Shown piece by piece: positions 8,279 to 17,155 of a DNA stretch of 64,000 nucleotides. The position numbers were made by a program, and so were the translations under genes. Within the stretch, counting starts at the first letter, position 1. Every line of letters starts with the position of its first letter. Location: positions 2,418,001 through 2,482,000 of the forward strand of contig NZ_CP025197.1 of NCBI RefSeq assembly GCF_002844395.1. The letters run 5' to 3'. Below the pieces are notes generated by a model. That model had not been told where the DNA came from, ran no database searches, and saw nothing but the letters and a program-made list of their open reading frames with translations. The stretch is from Acetivibrio saccincola (GTDB lineage Bacteria; Bacillota; Clostridia; Acetivibrionales; Acetivibrionaceae).

Positions 8279-9874
8279 TCATCCTTTTTCCTCGCCTATT
8301 TCCAGTTCAAGCTCTATTGTCTTGCCATCTCTGTAAATTTCAACTGTGACAATGTCACCCGGCTTATACTTATCCCTCTCGTTATTTAGCTCTTCTAAAC
8401 TCTTAACCCGCACTCCGTTAAATTTGGTAATTATGTCCATTCTCTTTATTCCGGCTTTATGAGCTGCACTGTATAGTGTAACTTCATCTACCAAAACTCC
8501 CATCGGCAAATTATTTCTCTTTGCAACTTCTTCTGTATATCTGGTTTCAACCATAATTCCTATTAATGGTCTTCCTTTTACATAATTATACTCAATAAGG
8601 CTGTCTGTAATTTCTTTAGCTTTATTTACAGGTATTGCAAATCCTAATCCTTCATAATCATATCCACCTATTTTTGCCGTATTTACTCCAATAAGCTGAC
8701 CTTTTGAGTTTACAAGTGCTCCACCGCTATTACCCGGATTAATGGAGGCATCTGTCTGTATAAGTTTCATGTACCTGTCATCTGCAATAGGTATTGTCCT
8801 GTTAAGCCCGCTAATAACCCCTACTGTAACAGAACCCATGTACTCTAAGCCCCCGGGATTACCTATTGCAACTGCAAGCTCACCTACTTTTACTTCATCT
8901 GAATTACCAAATTCAACTACAGGTAAATTGTTCTTTTCAATCTTTAGTACTGCCAAATCCGTTTTACTGTCCCTTCCTACAACTTTTGCCGGATAAGCTT
9001 TTTCCCTTTCATTAGGAAGAATAACTTCTATTTTAGCACCCTGTGCAATTTCATTTGATGAACCCTCTAAAGCACCTTCTATAACATGGTTATTTGTCAT
9101 TATATAGCCATCACTTCTAATTATGATACCTGAACCCTGCTCTGTAGTCTCCCTTGTGCCAAAGAACCAGAAATCCCCTTGAAGCTTCTGTGAAGTAACA
9201 CTAATACCCACAACTGAAGGTCCTACCTTTTCTGCTATGGCAACAACAGGTGATTCAGCGCTTTCAACAACGACCTTTCTATAATAATCTGACTCTAACC
9301 TTTTATCTAAATCTAAATTTGTTGCACTTTGAGCTGTATCGTCCCCACTGCTAAAAATAGATTCTATATCCGGCCTTACAGGGTTTTTAGAAAGCCGTGT
9401 AAACACAAAGCCTGATACTGCTCCTCCAAGAAGGGAACTAATTATTGCAACAACAATCATCTGCATTAAAACAGGGCTTTTTTTATTTTTAGGCTTGGTA
9501 TAACTTTCACTATAAAAAGGAGATTCTTTTAAATGCTCTTCTGAACTGTAATGACCATATTCTTCATTTGCATGACTATTTTCACTGTTTTCCTCTAAAT
9601 AACTTCCATATGCATTATAAATGTTTGCATCATAATCTTCACTGCTATTCTCTTCATGGTCTTCAATATGGTTTTCATTTAGTTCTTTTTCACTTTCCTT
9701 TTGTAAATGACTTTCAAAGGAATTATACTTTTCATATTCACTATAAACTCCATCATTCTCTTTTAAATAACTCTCATTTAAATGATTTTCATTCAAAGGG
9801 TCCTTATTCAAATGGTTTTCATTATTTTCTTCCATATCATCAAACCCGCCACTGTACCTGATATAATCATCCAT
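8279..9874 (-). CDS. HtrA/DegP-like membrane serine protease with PDZ domain
   Basis: A surface quality-control protease (S1C family), 531 aa. An unusual ~130-residue cytoplasmic head rich in Asn, Glu and His, with repeats of the type NENHLN, precedes one membrane anchor (VLMQMIVVAIISSLLGG). The trypsin-like domain has the full triad: His in TNNHVIEGA, Asp in DSKTDLAVLKI, Ser in INPGNSGGALV. One C-terminal PDZ domain carries the GVLVDEV and MDIITKFNGV elements. AAAGGAGTG precedes the ATG. It lies 113 bp after the histidine kinase with no terminator between, so it is probably the last gene of that operon and a stress-response output. Confidence 0.93.
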   Translation of the reverse strand: MDDYIRYSGGFDDMEENNENHLNKDPLNENHLNESYLKENDGVYSEYEKYNSFESHLQKESEKELNENHIEDHEENSSEDYDANIYNAYGSYLEENSENSHANEEYGHYSSEEHLKESPFYSESYTKPKNKKSPVLMQMIVVAIISSLLGGAVSGFVFTRLSKNPVRPDIESIFSSGDDTAQSATNLDLDKRLESDYYRKVVVESAESPVVAIAEKVGPSVVGISVTSQKLQGDFWFFGTRETTEQGSGIIIRSDGYIMTNNHVIEGALEGSSNEIAQGAKIEVILPNEREKAYPAKVVGRDSKTDLAVLKIEKNNLPVVEFGNSDEVKVGELAVAIGNPGGLEYMGSVTVGVISGLNRTIPIADDRYMKLIQTDASINPGNSGGALVNSKGQLIGVNTAKIGGYDYEGLGFAIPVNKAKEITDSLIEYNYVKGRPLIGIMVETRYTEEVAKRNNLPMGVLVDEVTLYSAAHKAGIKRMDIITKFNGVRVKSLEELNNERDKYKPGDIVTVEIYRDGKTIELELEIGEEKG

Positions 9875-9987
9875 AACTAAACACTCCTTTCATTGTATAT
9901 TATTAGCCAAATAACTTTGCTAATTATATTGTATAAAAGGAATTTTAAAAAGCTATGAATAATTTGTTAATAATAATTAAGTTTTCT

Positions 9988-11481
9988 CTACTTTACACTA
10001 ATACCTCTGTTAAGGGTAAAACTAAATTTTGTGCCTTCCCCCAATTCACTTTCAACCCAGATTTCCTGCTTGTGTTCTTGTATTATGTTTTTTACAATGG
10101 CAAGTCCCAGTCCTGTTCCTTTTTTTTCAATGCCCCTTGATTTATCAGACTTATAAAATCTTTCCCATATTAAATCAATTTCATCTTCACTTATTCCAAT
10201 TCCATTATCCTCAACAGAAACTAAAATCTTGTCTTTATAATATTTTGTAGTTAAAATTATTCTTCCCTCTTCTGCTACAAACTTAACTGCATTGTAAATA
10301 AGATTTAATATAACCCTTTCAATGGAATCCACATCCCCTTCTGCAAACATATCTTCCTTTTCAAAATTAGCCTTTACAAAAATTTTCTTTTTAATTATAT
10401 GACTTTGCATTTTTATAATGCTTCTTCTGATAAGTTCATTGATGTTAAAACTTACCATATGCAATTCCATCTCTCCAGATTCCATCCTTGCCAAATCAAG
10501 GAGATCCGTTGTAAGCCTGTTAAGCCTCATTGTCTCATCTTTTACAATATTAAGATAATCACGGTGTTTTTCTTCCGGTATTGTACCGTCTAATATCCCT
10601 TCTATAAACCCGCGTATAGATGTCATGGGGGTTCTTAATTCATGAGATACATTGGCAATAAAACCTCTTCTCATTTCTTCAATTTTCTCTAAGGCACTGG
10701 CCATATTGTTAAAACTATCAGCCAATTCGCCAATCTCATCACTTGATGATATATCAAGTCTTTTTCCAAATTCCCCGTTTGCAATAAGCTTTGCTGCCTC
10801 ATTAATTTTTTTAAGAGGGCTTGATAATCTCAATGAAAATATGTATATAAGAATAACAGATATGATAACTGAAACAATTACTGAAAAGATAAAAAAATTA
10901 AAAACAACGGTTCTTGCCCGTTCAACTTCAGGAATAGGGGTGTGAAGATAAACAGCCAGTACAACTTCCCCGTCAATTATTAAGGGTCTTGCAACTGTCA
11001 GCCAGGAAACACCTGTTTCTTTAAACAAACCATAAAAATCCCCTCTTTCCCTTATATAATCCTCATTCCCCTGCATAACCCTGTGATACTGCCTTTCGTC
11101 AGGCAACCTGAATATCCCGCCTTCATACAGCTTACTTACTATCTCATCCCCCAGCCTGTCTGTTCCCACACTCTCAAGGATTTTTCCATCAGGGGATACT
11201 ATCCATATAATTGAATCTGTATTGTAGCTAAAAGTTTTTAAAAGTTCTTCAAAATAGTATCTATGTAATCTATGTATTGCTATATTTCCGGTGTTTGAAT
11301 TCTCATTTACATAAATTAAATAATTATTTATAATGCTGGCACTTTCATTCAATTCATATTCTTTTTCCTGGGAAACAAAATTACCTAAAAAAAAGTACAG
11401 CATTACGCCTGTTATGGATGTGCTTATAAGCAAAATTACTATAAAAATTACCACTATTTTGCTAAACAACGTTTTTAACAT
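9988..11481 (-). CDS. Sensor histidine kinase (PhoR/VicK-like)
   Basis: A 497-aa two-component sensor. An N-terminal membrane helix, an extracytoplasmic domain (~30-165) and a second helix (NFFIFSVIVSVIISVILIYIF) are followed by HAMP, a HisKA domain with the phosphoacceptor box VSHELRTPMTS, and HATPase_c with the N box NLIYNAVKF, DNGIGI and GTGLGLAIVKN. Its ATG overlaps the regulator's TAA by one base, so the two are translationally coupled. The general architecture resembles ResE/WalK, but there is no PAS domain, so I do not assign a symbol. The stimulus is unknown; the linked HtrA gene suggests envelope stress. Confidence 0.93.
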   Translation of the reverse strand: MLKTLFSKIVVIFIVILLISTSITGVMLYFFLGNFVSQEKEYELNESASIINNYLIYVNENSNTGNIAIHRLHRYYFEELLKTFSYNTDSIIWIVSPDGKILESVGTDRLGDEIVSKLYEGGIFRLPDERQYHRVMQGNEDYIRERGDFYGLFKETGVSWLTVARPLIIDGEVVLAVYLHTPIPEVERARTVVFNFFIFSVIVSVIISVILIYIFSLRLSSPLKKINEAAKLIANGEFGKRLDISSSDEIGELADSFNNMASALEKIEEMRRGFIANVSHELRTPMTSIRGFIEGILDGTIPEEKHRDYLNIVKDETMRLNRLTTDLLDLARMESGEMELHMVSFNINELIRRSIIKMQSHIIKKKIFVKANFEKEDMFAEGDVDSIERVILNLIYNAVKFVAEEGRIILTTKYYKDKILVSVEDNGIGISEDEIDLIWERFYKSDKSRGIEKKGTGLGLAIVKNIIQEHKQEIWVESELGEGTKFSFTLNRGISVK

Positions 11482-12167
11482 TATTTCACCTCAAATTTAT
11501 ATCCCACACCCCATACAGTTTTTAGCTGCCAGCACTGACCCTCCTGGTCAATTTTCTCCCTTATTCTTTTTATATGAACATCCACCGTTCTTGAATCCCC
11601 ATAAAAATCAAAACCCCACACATGCTCTAAAAGCTGCTCCCTGGTAAAAACCTTATTAGGATGCGATGCCAAAAAGAAAAGCAGCTCCAGTTCTTTTGGC
11701 GGAAGTTCCAGTTCTTTGTCATTTATTTTGAGGGTATAATTTGATTTATTAATAACAAAGTTTGGATATACCACCTCTTTTGAATCTATATCTTTATTAT
11801 TGTATCTTCTTAATATAGCCTTCAGCCTTGCAACCAGCTCCTTTGGTTCAAAAGGCTTGACTAAATAGTCATCTGCCCCAAGTTCTAAGCCCAGCACCTT
11901 GTCAAATGTCTCTCCTTTTGCTGATAACATCATTATAGGAATGTTGCTTATTTTTCTTATTTCCCGACACACCTGCCATCCATCTGCTCCCGGGAGCATA
12001 ATATCCAGCACTACTATATTAGGTGCAAAACTTTTAAAAACTTCCAAGGCTTTAATTCCGTCATAAACTGTAGCTACTTCAAAACCTTCTTTTTCCATAT
12101 ATAATTTTATAAGCTCACATATGTTAACATCATCATCAATTATAAGAACCTTTGTTTTGCTGTGCAT
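11481..12167 (-). CDS. OmpR/PhoB-family response regulator
   Basis: A 228-aa transcription factor paired with the following kinase. The receiver domain has the acidic DDD near the N-terminus, the phosphoacceptor Asp in VVLDIMLPGADGW, a Ser (MMLSAKG) at the switch position, and the Lys in YLVKPF. The winged-helix DNA-binding domain ends in SRTVDVHIKRIREKI and VWGVGYKF. GGGGTGAG precedes the ATG. It is likely the DNA-binding output for the kinase-HtrA unit; its targets cannot be read from this sequence. Confidence 0.95.
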   Translation of the reverse strand: MHSKTKVLIIDDDVNICELIKLYMEKEGFEVATVYDGIKALEVFKSFAPNIVVLDIMLPGADGWQVCREIRKISNIPIMMLSAKGETFDKVLGLELGADDYLVKPFEPKELVARLKAILRRYNNKDIDSKEVVYPNFVINKSNYTLKINDKELELPPKELELLFFLASHPNKVFTREQLLEHVWGFDFYGDSRTVDVHIKRIREKIDQEGQCWQLKTVWGVGYKFEVK

Positions 12168-12197
12168 TAGCTCACCCCGCTATATAAATAAAGTTGC

Positions 12198-12389
12198 TTA
12201 GTTTAGAATTTCTGTACGGACAGGCAAACTGTTCAACACAATATTTTGTATTTTTATCTCTTCCTGTATTTTTTTCTGTTCTTCTTTTAATTCACTAACA
12301 GCAACATTAAGTTTTTCATTCTCTTCAATTAAAATCTGTATCATTTTTTTAAGCTCGTTAAGTGTAGTCTTTTCCTGTTGTTTCATCAT
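12198..12389 (-). CDS. Small coiled-coil protein of unknown function
   Basis: A 63-aa product that I do not recognise. Heptad-like Leu/Ile/Val spacing across LNELKKMIQILIEENEKLNVAVSELKEE suggests one continuous coiled coil. It begins MMKQQEKT behind a strong GGGGGGTT and ends 30 bp before the response regulator, so it is probably the first gene of that operon. A promoter-like pair lies just upstream. It could be an accessory to the two-component pair or simply a leader ORF. Confidence 0.6.
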   Translation of the reverse strand: MMKQQEKTTLNELKKMIQILIEENEKLNVAVSELKEEQKKIQEEIKIQNIVLNSLPVRTEILN

Positions 12390-12422
12390 TGTAACCCCCC
12401 AATATATGTGATATATGTAGAA

Positions 12423-12451
12423 AATATAACTTATAAAACTTACTGTACCAA
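12423..12451 (-). promoter_or_regulatory. Candidate promoter of the two-component/HtrA operon
   Basis: On the minus strand TTGGTA (12451-12446), a 17-nt spacer, then TATATT (12428-12423), about 34 bp before the first start codon of the operon. Confidence 0.45.
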
Positions 12452-12655
12452 ACTAAAGCTTATTTCTAATACATGACATTAATGCAATATTTAAATAATA
12501 TATCACTTAGCTTGAATAATACTACAACAAAAAAGTTTTGTAAATACATTTAATATTATTATACCACAAATTACTTCAATAAATCTTATTTTTAGTGTTG
12601 CCTTTAATTCATGCCTTTCATACCTTTGCAGGATAGTAAAATGGCACATTTTATA

Positions 12656-12684
12656 TTGACTTAAAACTTTTATTGTGTTATTTT
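12656..12684 (+). promoter_or_regulatory. Candidate sigma-A promoter of oadG-oadB
   Basis: TTGACT (12656-12661), a 17-nt spacer, then TATTTT (12679-12684), 43 bp before the oadG start codon. Confidence 0.55.
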
Positions 12685-12727
12685 TAACATTGGACTATTA
12701 AATTAGATTTTAGGGGGTGTTTAAGCG

Positions 12728-13111
12728 TTGGCAGATTGGGAAACATTGAAATTTGCTTTTACCATAACTCTTATAGGAACATCAATTGTTTTTTTATCAC
12801 TAATAGTTCTATGTGTATTGATGAGTTTTTTCCCATTACTTAATTATAAAAGAAAAAAAACATCTGATACCGTTGAAGAAATTTCTGATGAATCTTCCTA
12901 TTTAGAAATTGAAGAAGATGATTTTATTGATGATTCATCTGATTACTCATCTGACAATTCTCTAATTGCTGTTCTAACAGCTGCCGTTACGGCATATATG
13001 GGAAGCAGTTCAGATGTAAAAGTAAGGGTTACTTCTTTTAAGCGCATTCCCCAAACCTCTCCGGTTTGGAATACAGTAAGCAGAAGTGAGTATATATCAA
13101 ATAAATTATAA
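12728..13111 (+). CDS. oadG: OadG-family subunit of a sodium-pumping decarboxylase
   Basis: A 127-aa protein with one N-terminal membrane helix (ITLIGTSIVFLSLIVLCVLMSFFPLL) and an acidic, Ser/Asp-rich linker. The conserved tail ITSFKRIPQTSPVW-like segment (residues ~98-112) is found in OadG/gamma subunits and related pumps. The gamma subunit holds the alpha and beta subunits of oxaloacetate or methylmalonyl-CoA decarboxylase together. The start is TTG at 12728, chosen because GGGGGTG lies 8 nt before it. The beta subunit follows 76 bp later. Confidence 0.82.
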   Translation: MADWETLKFAFTITLIGTSIVFLSLIVLCVLMSFFPLLNYKRKKTSDTVEEISDESSYLEIEEDDFIDDSSDYSSDNSLIAVLTAAVTAYMGSSSDVKVRVTSFKRIPQTSPVWNTVSRSEYISNKL

Positions 13112-13187
13112 AATTTTTTTTTAAAAAATTTATATAAGTTTTTTAAAAGTTAAGTAAAAAAAGTAACAAAAAAAGGATGAATTGCAC

Positions 13188-14366
13188 ATGTTAAACGACT
13201 TTATTAATATTATTGGGGATATTATATCAAAATCCGGATTTGTAATAGGAGAATACAGACATTTTATAATGATTTTTATATCATGCGTATTATTTTACCT
13301 TGCTATAGCCAAGGAATATGAGCCGCTTTTACTGCTTCCAATAGCTTTTGGTATGCTTTTAACCAATTTGCCCGGTGCAAACTTATACCATCCGGAACTG
13401 TTTATTACTGAAAGCGGCAAAATTGATTTAATTGAAGTTTTTAATAAGGGAGGACTTTTGGACTTTTTATATTTAGGAGTTAAATTTGGAGTTTATCCCC
13501 CTCTTATATTTTTGGGCATAGGGGCAATGACTGATTTTGGTCCTCTTTTATCAAATCCAAAAAGTATACTTTTGGGTGCAGCAGCTCAAATTGGTATTTT
13601 TGTAACATTTATTTGTGCCCTGCTCCTTGGTTTTAGCGAAGAAGTGGCTGCAGCAATAGCAATTATAGGTGGGGCTGACGGTCCAACAGCAATATATGTA
13701 ACAACCCAGTTAGCTCCTAAAATGTTAGGTCCTATAGCCATAGCTGCATATTCATACATGGCTTTGGTTCCTATGATTCAGCCTCCTATTATGAAGCTGT
13801 TTACAACTAAGAAGGAAAGAGAGACTGTGATGGGTCAGTTGAGGACTGTATCTAAAAGGGAAAAAATTATATTCCCTGTAGTTGTTACAATTCTTATTTG
13901 CTTATTCCTTCCGGATGCTGCTCCTCTTGTAGGGATGCTGATGCTTGGAAATTTATTTAGAGAAAGCGGCGTAGTTGAGAGAATAAGCAAAACAGCAGAA
14001 AACGAATTAATTAATATTATAACTATATTCTTAGGTCTTTCTGTAGGAGCTACTGCTACAGCAGAAAACTTTTTAAACCGTCAGACTCTGTTTGTTATTT
14101 TCCTAGGCTTGGCTGCATTCTCTTTAAGTACAGCATTTGGTGTGTTATTTGGTAAAATCATGTACTATGCTACCGGTGGCAAAGTTAACCCTCTTATTGG
14201 TTCTGCCGGAGTATCTGCAGTTCCAATGGCAGCAAGGGTATCACAGAAAGTAGCTTCAGAATCAAACCCTGGAAACTTCATACTCATGCATGCCATGGGA
14301 CCTAATATAGCAGGGGTAATTGGCTCTGCAGTAGCCGCAGGTATATTCTTAGCTGTTTTTAGATAA
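13188..14366 (+). CDS. oadB: Sodium-translocating decarboxylase beta subunit (OadB/MmdB/GcdB)
   Basis: A 392-aa polytopic membrane carboxyltransferase partner that couples decarboxylation of a biotin-bound carboxyl group to Na+ export. The family motif [17 protein letters not shown] contains the conserved intramembrane aspartate. Later segments include [11 protein letters not shown] and the C-terminal [18 protein letters not shown] at 13188 is preferred over an in-frame TTG two codons earlier because AAGGA then has reasonable spacing. The catalytic alpha and biotin-carrier subunits are not in this window, so the substrate (oxaloacetate, methylmalonyl-CoA or glutaconyl-CoA) cannot be fixed. 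Confidence 0.93.
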   Translation: MLNDFINIIGDIISKSGFVIGEYRHFIMIFISCVLFYLAIAKEYEPLLLLPIAFGMLLTNLPGANLYHPELFITESGKIDLIEVFNKGGLLDFLYLGVKFGVYPPLIFLGIGAMTDFGPLLSNPKSILLGAAAQIGIFVTFICALLLGFSEEVAAAIAIIGGADGPTAIYVTTQLAPKMLGPIAIAAYSYMALVPMIQPPIMKLFTTKKERETVMGQLRTVSKREKIIFPVVVTILICLFLPDAAPLVGMLMLGNLFRESGVVERISKTAENELINIITIFLGLSVGATATAENFLNRQTLFVIFLGLAAFSLSTAFGVLFGKIMYYATGGKVNPLIGSAGVSAVPMAARVSQKVASESNPGNFILMHAMGPNIAGVIGSAVAAGIFLAVFR

Positions 14367-14393
14367 CACTTTTAAAAGGCGTTTTGGTTTAGC

Positions 14394-14438
14394 TAAAAAA
14401 ATCACCTTTTTAACTTTAGCAAAAAGGTGATTTTTTTA
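14394..14438 (+). terminator. Bidirectional intrinsic terminator between oadB and the aldolase gene
   Basis: An A-run plus ATCACCTTTTT (ending 14411) pairs with AAAAAGGTGAT followed by a T-run (14421-14438) around a 9-nt loop. The two flanking genes converge, and the symmetry suits both directions. Confidence 0.9.
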
Positions 14439-14451
14439 TTTTTATTTTAGT

Positions 14452-15096
14452 TTAAACTATGCTGTTTATTATTTCAATATATTTTTTAGCTTCCTCTGTT
14501 ATGGCACGGTAATTGCCCTCTTTAATAAAACGTGGGTTTACCAGATTCTTCCCTACACCTATTCCAAAGGCTCCTGCCCTTAAAAAGCTGTAGGCATTAC
14601 TTAAATCTATTCCTCCCACTGCAAACAACAATTGATCTCCAAAAGGGCTTTTAATTTGTCTAAAATAGTCAGGAGTAACTGATACCGCTGGAAATATATT
14701 AATAAAATCCGCTCCGCTTTCCTTTGCAGATATTATATTTGTAGGCGTTAGTGCTCCCGCAATACATACCTTATCAATTCCTTTAATCTCATTTATTAAA
14801 TCTTCATCTGAATGTATACAGCTTATAAACTGTGCCCCGGCAACAGCAGCGCTATGAGCCTGCTGGCTATTCATTACAGTACCTGCACCACATACTATCT
14901 TTCCACCCATATTGCTTTTTCTTATTTTAGTGATACTCTTTAGGGAATCTTCATTTTGAAGTGTTATCTCCACCACCCTTATTCCCCCGTCATAAAGGGC
15001 TTTTATTGTATCTTCAATGTACAAACTGCCAACACCTTTCACAATTGCAATCATTCTGTACCTTTTAATCCATTCTGCTATTTTTTCTTTTATCAT
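14452..15096 (-). CDS. Eda-family KDPG/KHG aldolase homologue lacking the Schiff-base lysine
   Basis: A 214-aa TIM-barrel protein. Recognisable Eda elements are RVVEITLQ (catalytic Glu), VCGAGTVMN, the GALTPTN loop, FAVGGID and FGIGVGKNLV. Family enzymes split 2-keto-3-deoxy-6-phosphogluconate or 4-hydroxy-2-oxoglutarate through a lysine Schiff base in F-(V/K)-K-(L/F)-FPA. Here that motif reads FINIFPA, with Asn (AAT) in place of Lys. The SP-(N/G) loop is also altered (ISCIHSDED). It may be inactive, use another mechanism or bind a ligand only. GAGGTGATAAC precedes the ATG. It is probably a single-gene unit. Confidence 0.82.
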   Translation of the reverse strand: MIKEKIAEWIKRYRMIAIVKGVGSLYIEDTIKALYDGGIRVVEITLQNEDSLKSITKIRKSNMGGKIVCGAGTVMNSQQAHSAAVAGAQFISCIHSDEDLINEIKGIDKVCIAGALTPTNIISAKESGADFINIFPAVSVTPDYFRQIKSPFGDQLLFAVGGIDLSNAYSFLRAGAFGIGVGKNLVNPRFIKEGNYRAITEEAKKYIEIINSIV

Positions 15097-15168
15097 GTTA
15101 TCACCTCATAAGCAAGTATTTTTAGCCTCTGTATTAAATTTTATATTATATCCTTACTAAAATCATTC

Positions 15169-15603
15169 TTATTCTTTTGAACAATCTTCACAGTAGCCAT
15201 AAAATTTAACTTTGTGGTCCACTACTTTGAATTTGTTCTTTCTAAGAATCTGTTCTTCAAGATTGTCCAATAAATCTTCCTGAACTTCAAATATTTTTTT
15301 ACAACCCATACAAATAAGATGATGGTGACGGTGATCTTCTTTTTGATTATTAAGTTCATATCTTGTTAACCCATCGTCGAGATTCAGCTTGTAAACAAGA
15401 CCCATATCATCTAAAAGAAGAAGTGTTCTATAGACTGTTGCAAGACCTATTTCTGGCTGGGTTTCTTTTACAAGATCATAAATTTCCTCCGGACTCAGGT
15501 GCTCACCATCGTGTTTTGCTATTATATCCAAAACTGCCTGTCTTTGTGGTGTAAGTTTATATCCCCGTTCTTTTAGCATTTTTTTAAAATCAATGGAATT
15601 CAT
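15169..15603 (-). CDS. fur: Fur-family metal-responsive repressor
   Basis: A 144-aa winged-helix regulator. The DNA-binding half has LTPQRQAVLDII and IGLATVYRTLLLL. The metal-sensing half has RYELN, the His-rich DHRHHHLIC, and two structural zinc CxxC pairs (CMGC and CEDC). The Glu in RYEL favours Fur over PerR, which usually has Asp there, but Fur, Zur and PerR cannot be separated with certainty. ATG at 15603 is preferred because AGGAGTG lies ~9 nt upstream; a GTG 54 bp earlier has no good ribosome binding site. It is divergent from the phosphoglycerate mutase gene. Confidence 0.88.
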   Translation of the reverse strand: MNSIDFKKMLKERGYKLTPQRQAVLDIIAKHDGEHLSPEEIYDLVKETQPEIGLATVYRTLLLLDDMGLVYKLNLDDGLTRYELNNQKEDHRHHHLICMGCKKIFEVQEDLLDNLEEQILRKNKFKVVDHKVKFYGYCEDCSKE

Positions 15604-15860
15604 TTTTTGTATCACTCCTAATAAACTTATAGCAGTTTTGCTACTTTTATTATTCACCTTTAATTCGCCTATAAAACTATTATAAATTAATATTTAAAGG
15701 TATGCAATTTTTTCTATGCATATATTTTTAAATCTGCTATAATAAAATAGTATTCACATTACAAAAACATACTAAATAATATAGGAATAAGCCTTATATA
15801 GATGTTTTTAAAATGTGAAAATTTTTTTAATAAATATAATTAAAAAGGAACTGATAATGT

Positions 15861-17096
15861 ATGAAATATGTATTAATTTTAGGGGATGGTATGTCAGATT
15901 ACCCTATAGAACAATTAAATAATAAAACACCTTTGCAATGTGCTAAAAAGCCCAATATTGATTTTTTAGCCCAAAATGCTGAAGTTGGCATGGTTAAAAC
16001 GGTGCCGGAAGGCTTACCTCCCGGAAGTGATGTAGCCAACCTTTCGGTTATGGGATATAACCCTCTTATGTATTATACAGGAAGGTCACCTTTAGAAGCT
16101 GTCAGTATGGGAATTAAATTATCCGCTACTGATGTAACATTAAGGTGCAATTTAGTTACCCTTTCCCATGAAGGGGAATATAAAAATAAAGTGATGGTGG
16201 ACTACAGCTCTGATGAAATAAGTTCAGAAGAAGCCAAAATACTTATAGAAGAAATAAACACACATTTTAAAACAGACAAAATTTCCTTTTACCCTGGAAT
16301 AAGCTACAGACACTGTATGGTTTGGGATTGGGGCTTTACAAATTTAAATTTGACACCCCCCCACGATATATTAGATAAAAAGATAGGAAACTACCTTCCT
16401 GAAAATAAAATGATTTTGGATATGATGGTTAAAAGCTATGATATATTAAAAGACCACCCGGTAAACAAAAAGAGAATCTCTAAAGGACTTAAACCTGCCA
16501 ATTCAATATGGCTATGGGGGGAAGGTAAAAAACCTAATCTTCCTAAGTTTTATGATATGTACAAAATACAGGGCTCTGTTGTATCCGCCGTTGACCTTAT
16601 TAAAGGAATAGGAATTTTAGCAGGGCTAAATATTGTAGAGGTGGAAGGAGCTACAGGAAATATCCACACTAACTTTAAGGGTAAAGCTTTAGCAGCACTG
16701 GAACAGTTAGAGTCAGGACGTGATTTTGTATACCTTCACATAGAAGCTCCTGATGAGTGTGGGCACAGGTATGAAATAGAGAATAAAGTAAGAGCTATAG
16801 AATTAATAGATGAAGAGGTTGTTGGCACAATTTTAAATGGGCTTCAAAAATACCATGATTATAAAATTTTAATTCTTCCTGACCATCCTACCCCACTATC
16901 ACTAAGAACCCATACATCAGAGCCTGTACCATATTTACTTTATCAAAAATCCAAAAGTAAAAAATCCGGCCTTACCGGGTATGACGAGGTGCAGGCGGCA
17001 AGTACAAATAATTATATTGATGAAGGTTATAAGCTTATGAAATATTTTATTTTAAATGACAAAAGCGAGAATGTAACAAATTTTGTGTATGAATGA
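15861..17096 (+). CDS. apgM: Cofactor-independent phosphoglycerate mutase, archaeal (ApgM) type
   Basis: A 411-aa alkaline-phosphatase-superfamily enzyme interconverting 3- and 2-phosphoglycerate through a phosphoserine. The metal ligands and nucleophile are in GDGMSD and PPGSDVANLSVMGY. Further metal ligands sit in HIEAPDECGH and LPDHPTP. It is of the short archaeal-like type, not the ~510-aa GpmI type. It is divergent from the Fur-family gene. With PPDK elsewhere in the window it covers part of lower glycolysis. Confidence 0.93.
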   Translation: MKYVLILGDGMSDYPIEQLNNKTPLQCAKKPNIDFLAQNAEVGMVKTVPEGLPPGSDVANLSVMGYNPLMYYTGRSPLEAVSMGIKLSATDVTLRCNLVTLSHEGEYKNKVMVDYSSDEISSEEAKILIEEINTHFKTDKISFYPGISYRHCMVWDWGFTNLNLTPPHDILDKKIGNYLPENKMILDMMVKSYDILKDHPVNKKRISKGLKPANSIWLWGEGKKPNLPKFYDMYKIQGSVVSAVDLIKGIGILAGLNIVEVEGATGNIHTNFKGKALAALEQLESGRDFVYLHIEAPDECGHRYEIENKVRAIELIDEEVVGTILNGLQKYHDYKILILPDHPTPLSLRTHTSEPVPYLLYQKSKSKKSGLTGYDEVQAASTNNYIDEGYKLMKYFILNDKSENVTNFVYE

Positions 17097-17155
17097 ATAA
17101 TTAAATTCCTTCTTGGCAAGAATTACAAACAATAAAAGCTAAGGAGGAATTTTTT

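Larger units (their letters stand above)
12390..12727. other. Divergent intergenic region between the two-component operon and oadG
   Basis: 338 bp of very AT-rich DNA. It contains the two candidate promoters described separately, one for each direction. I see no ORF, hairpin terminator or repeat in the central part. Confidence 0.6.

Noticed and set aside
12198-12389. Small ORF as an antisense artefact
   Set aside because: Kept as a gene because it has a strong ribosome binding site, coiled-coil periodicity and an operon position, though function is unknown.
15671-15685. PerR/Fur-box-like ATAAAACTATTATAA upstream of the Fur-family gene
   Set aside because: Only one half matches well, and in DNA this AT-rich such matches arise by chance.
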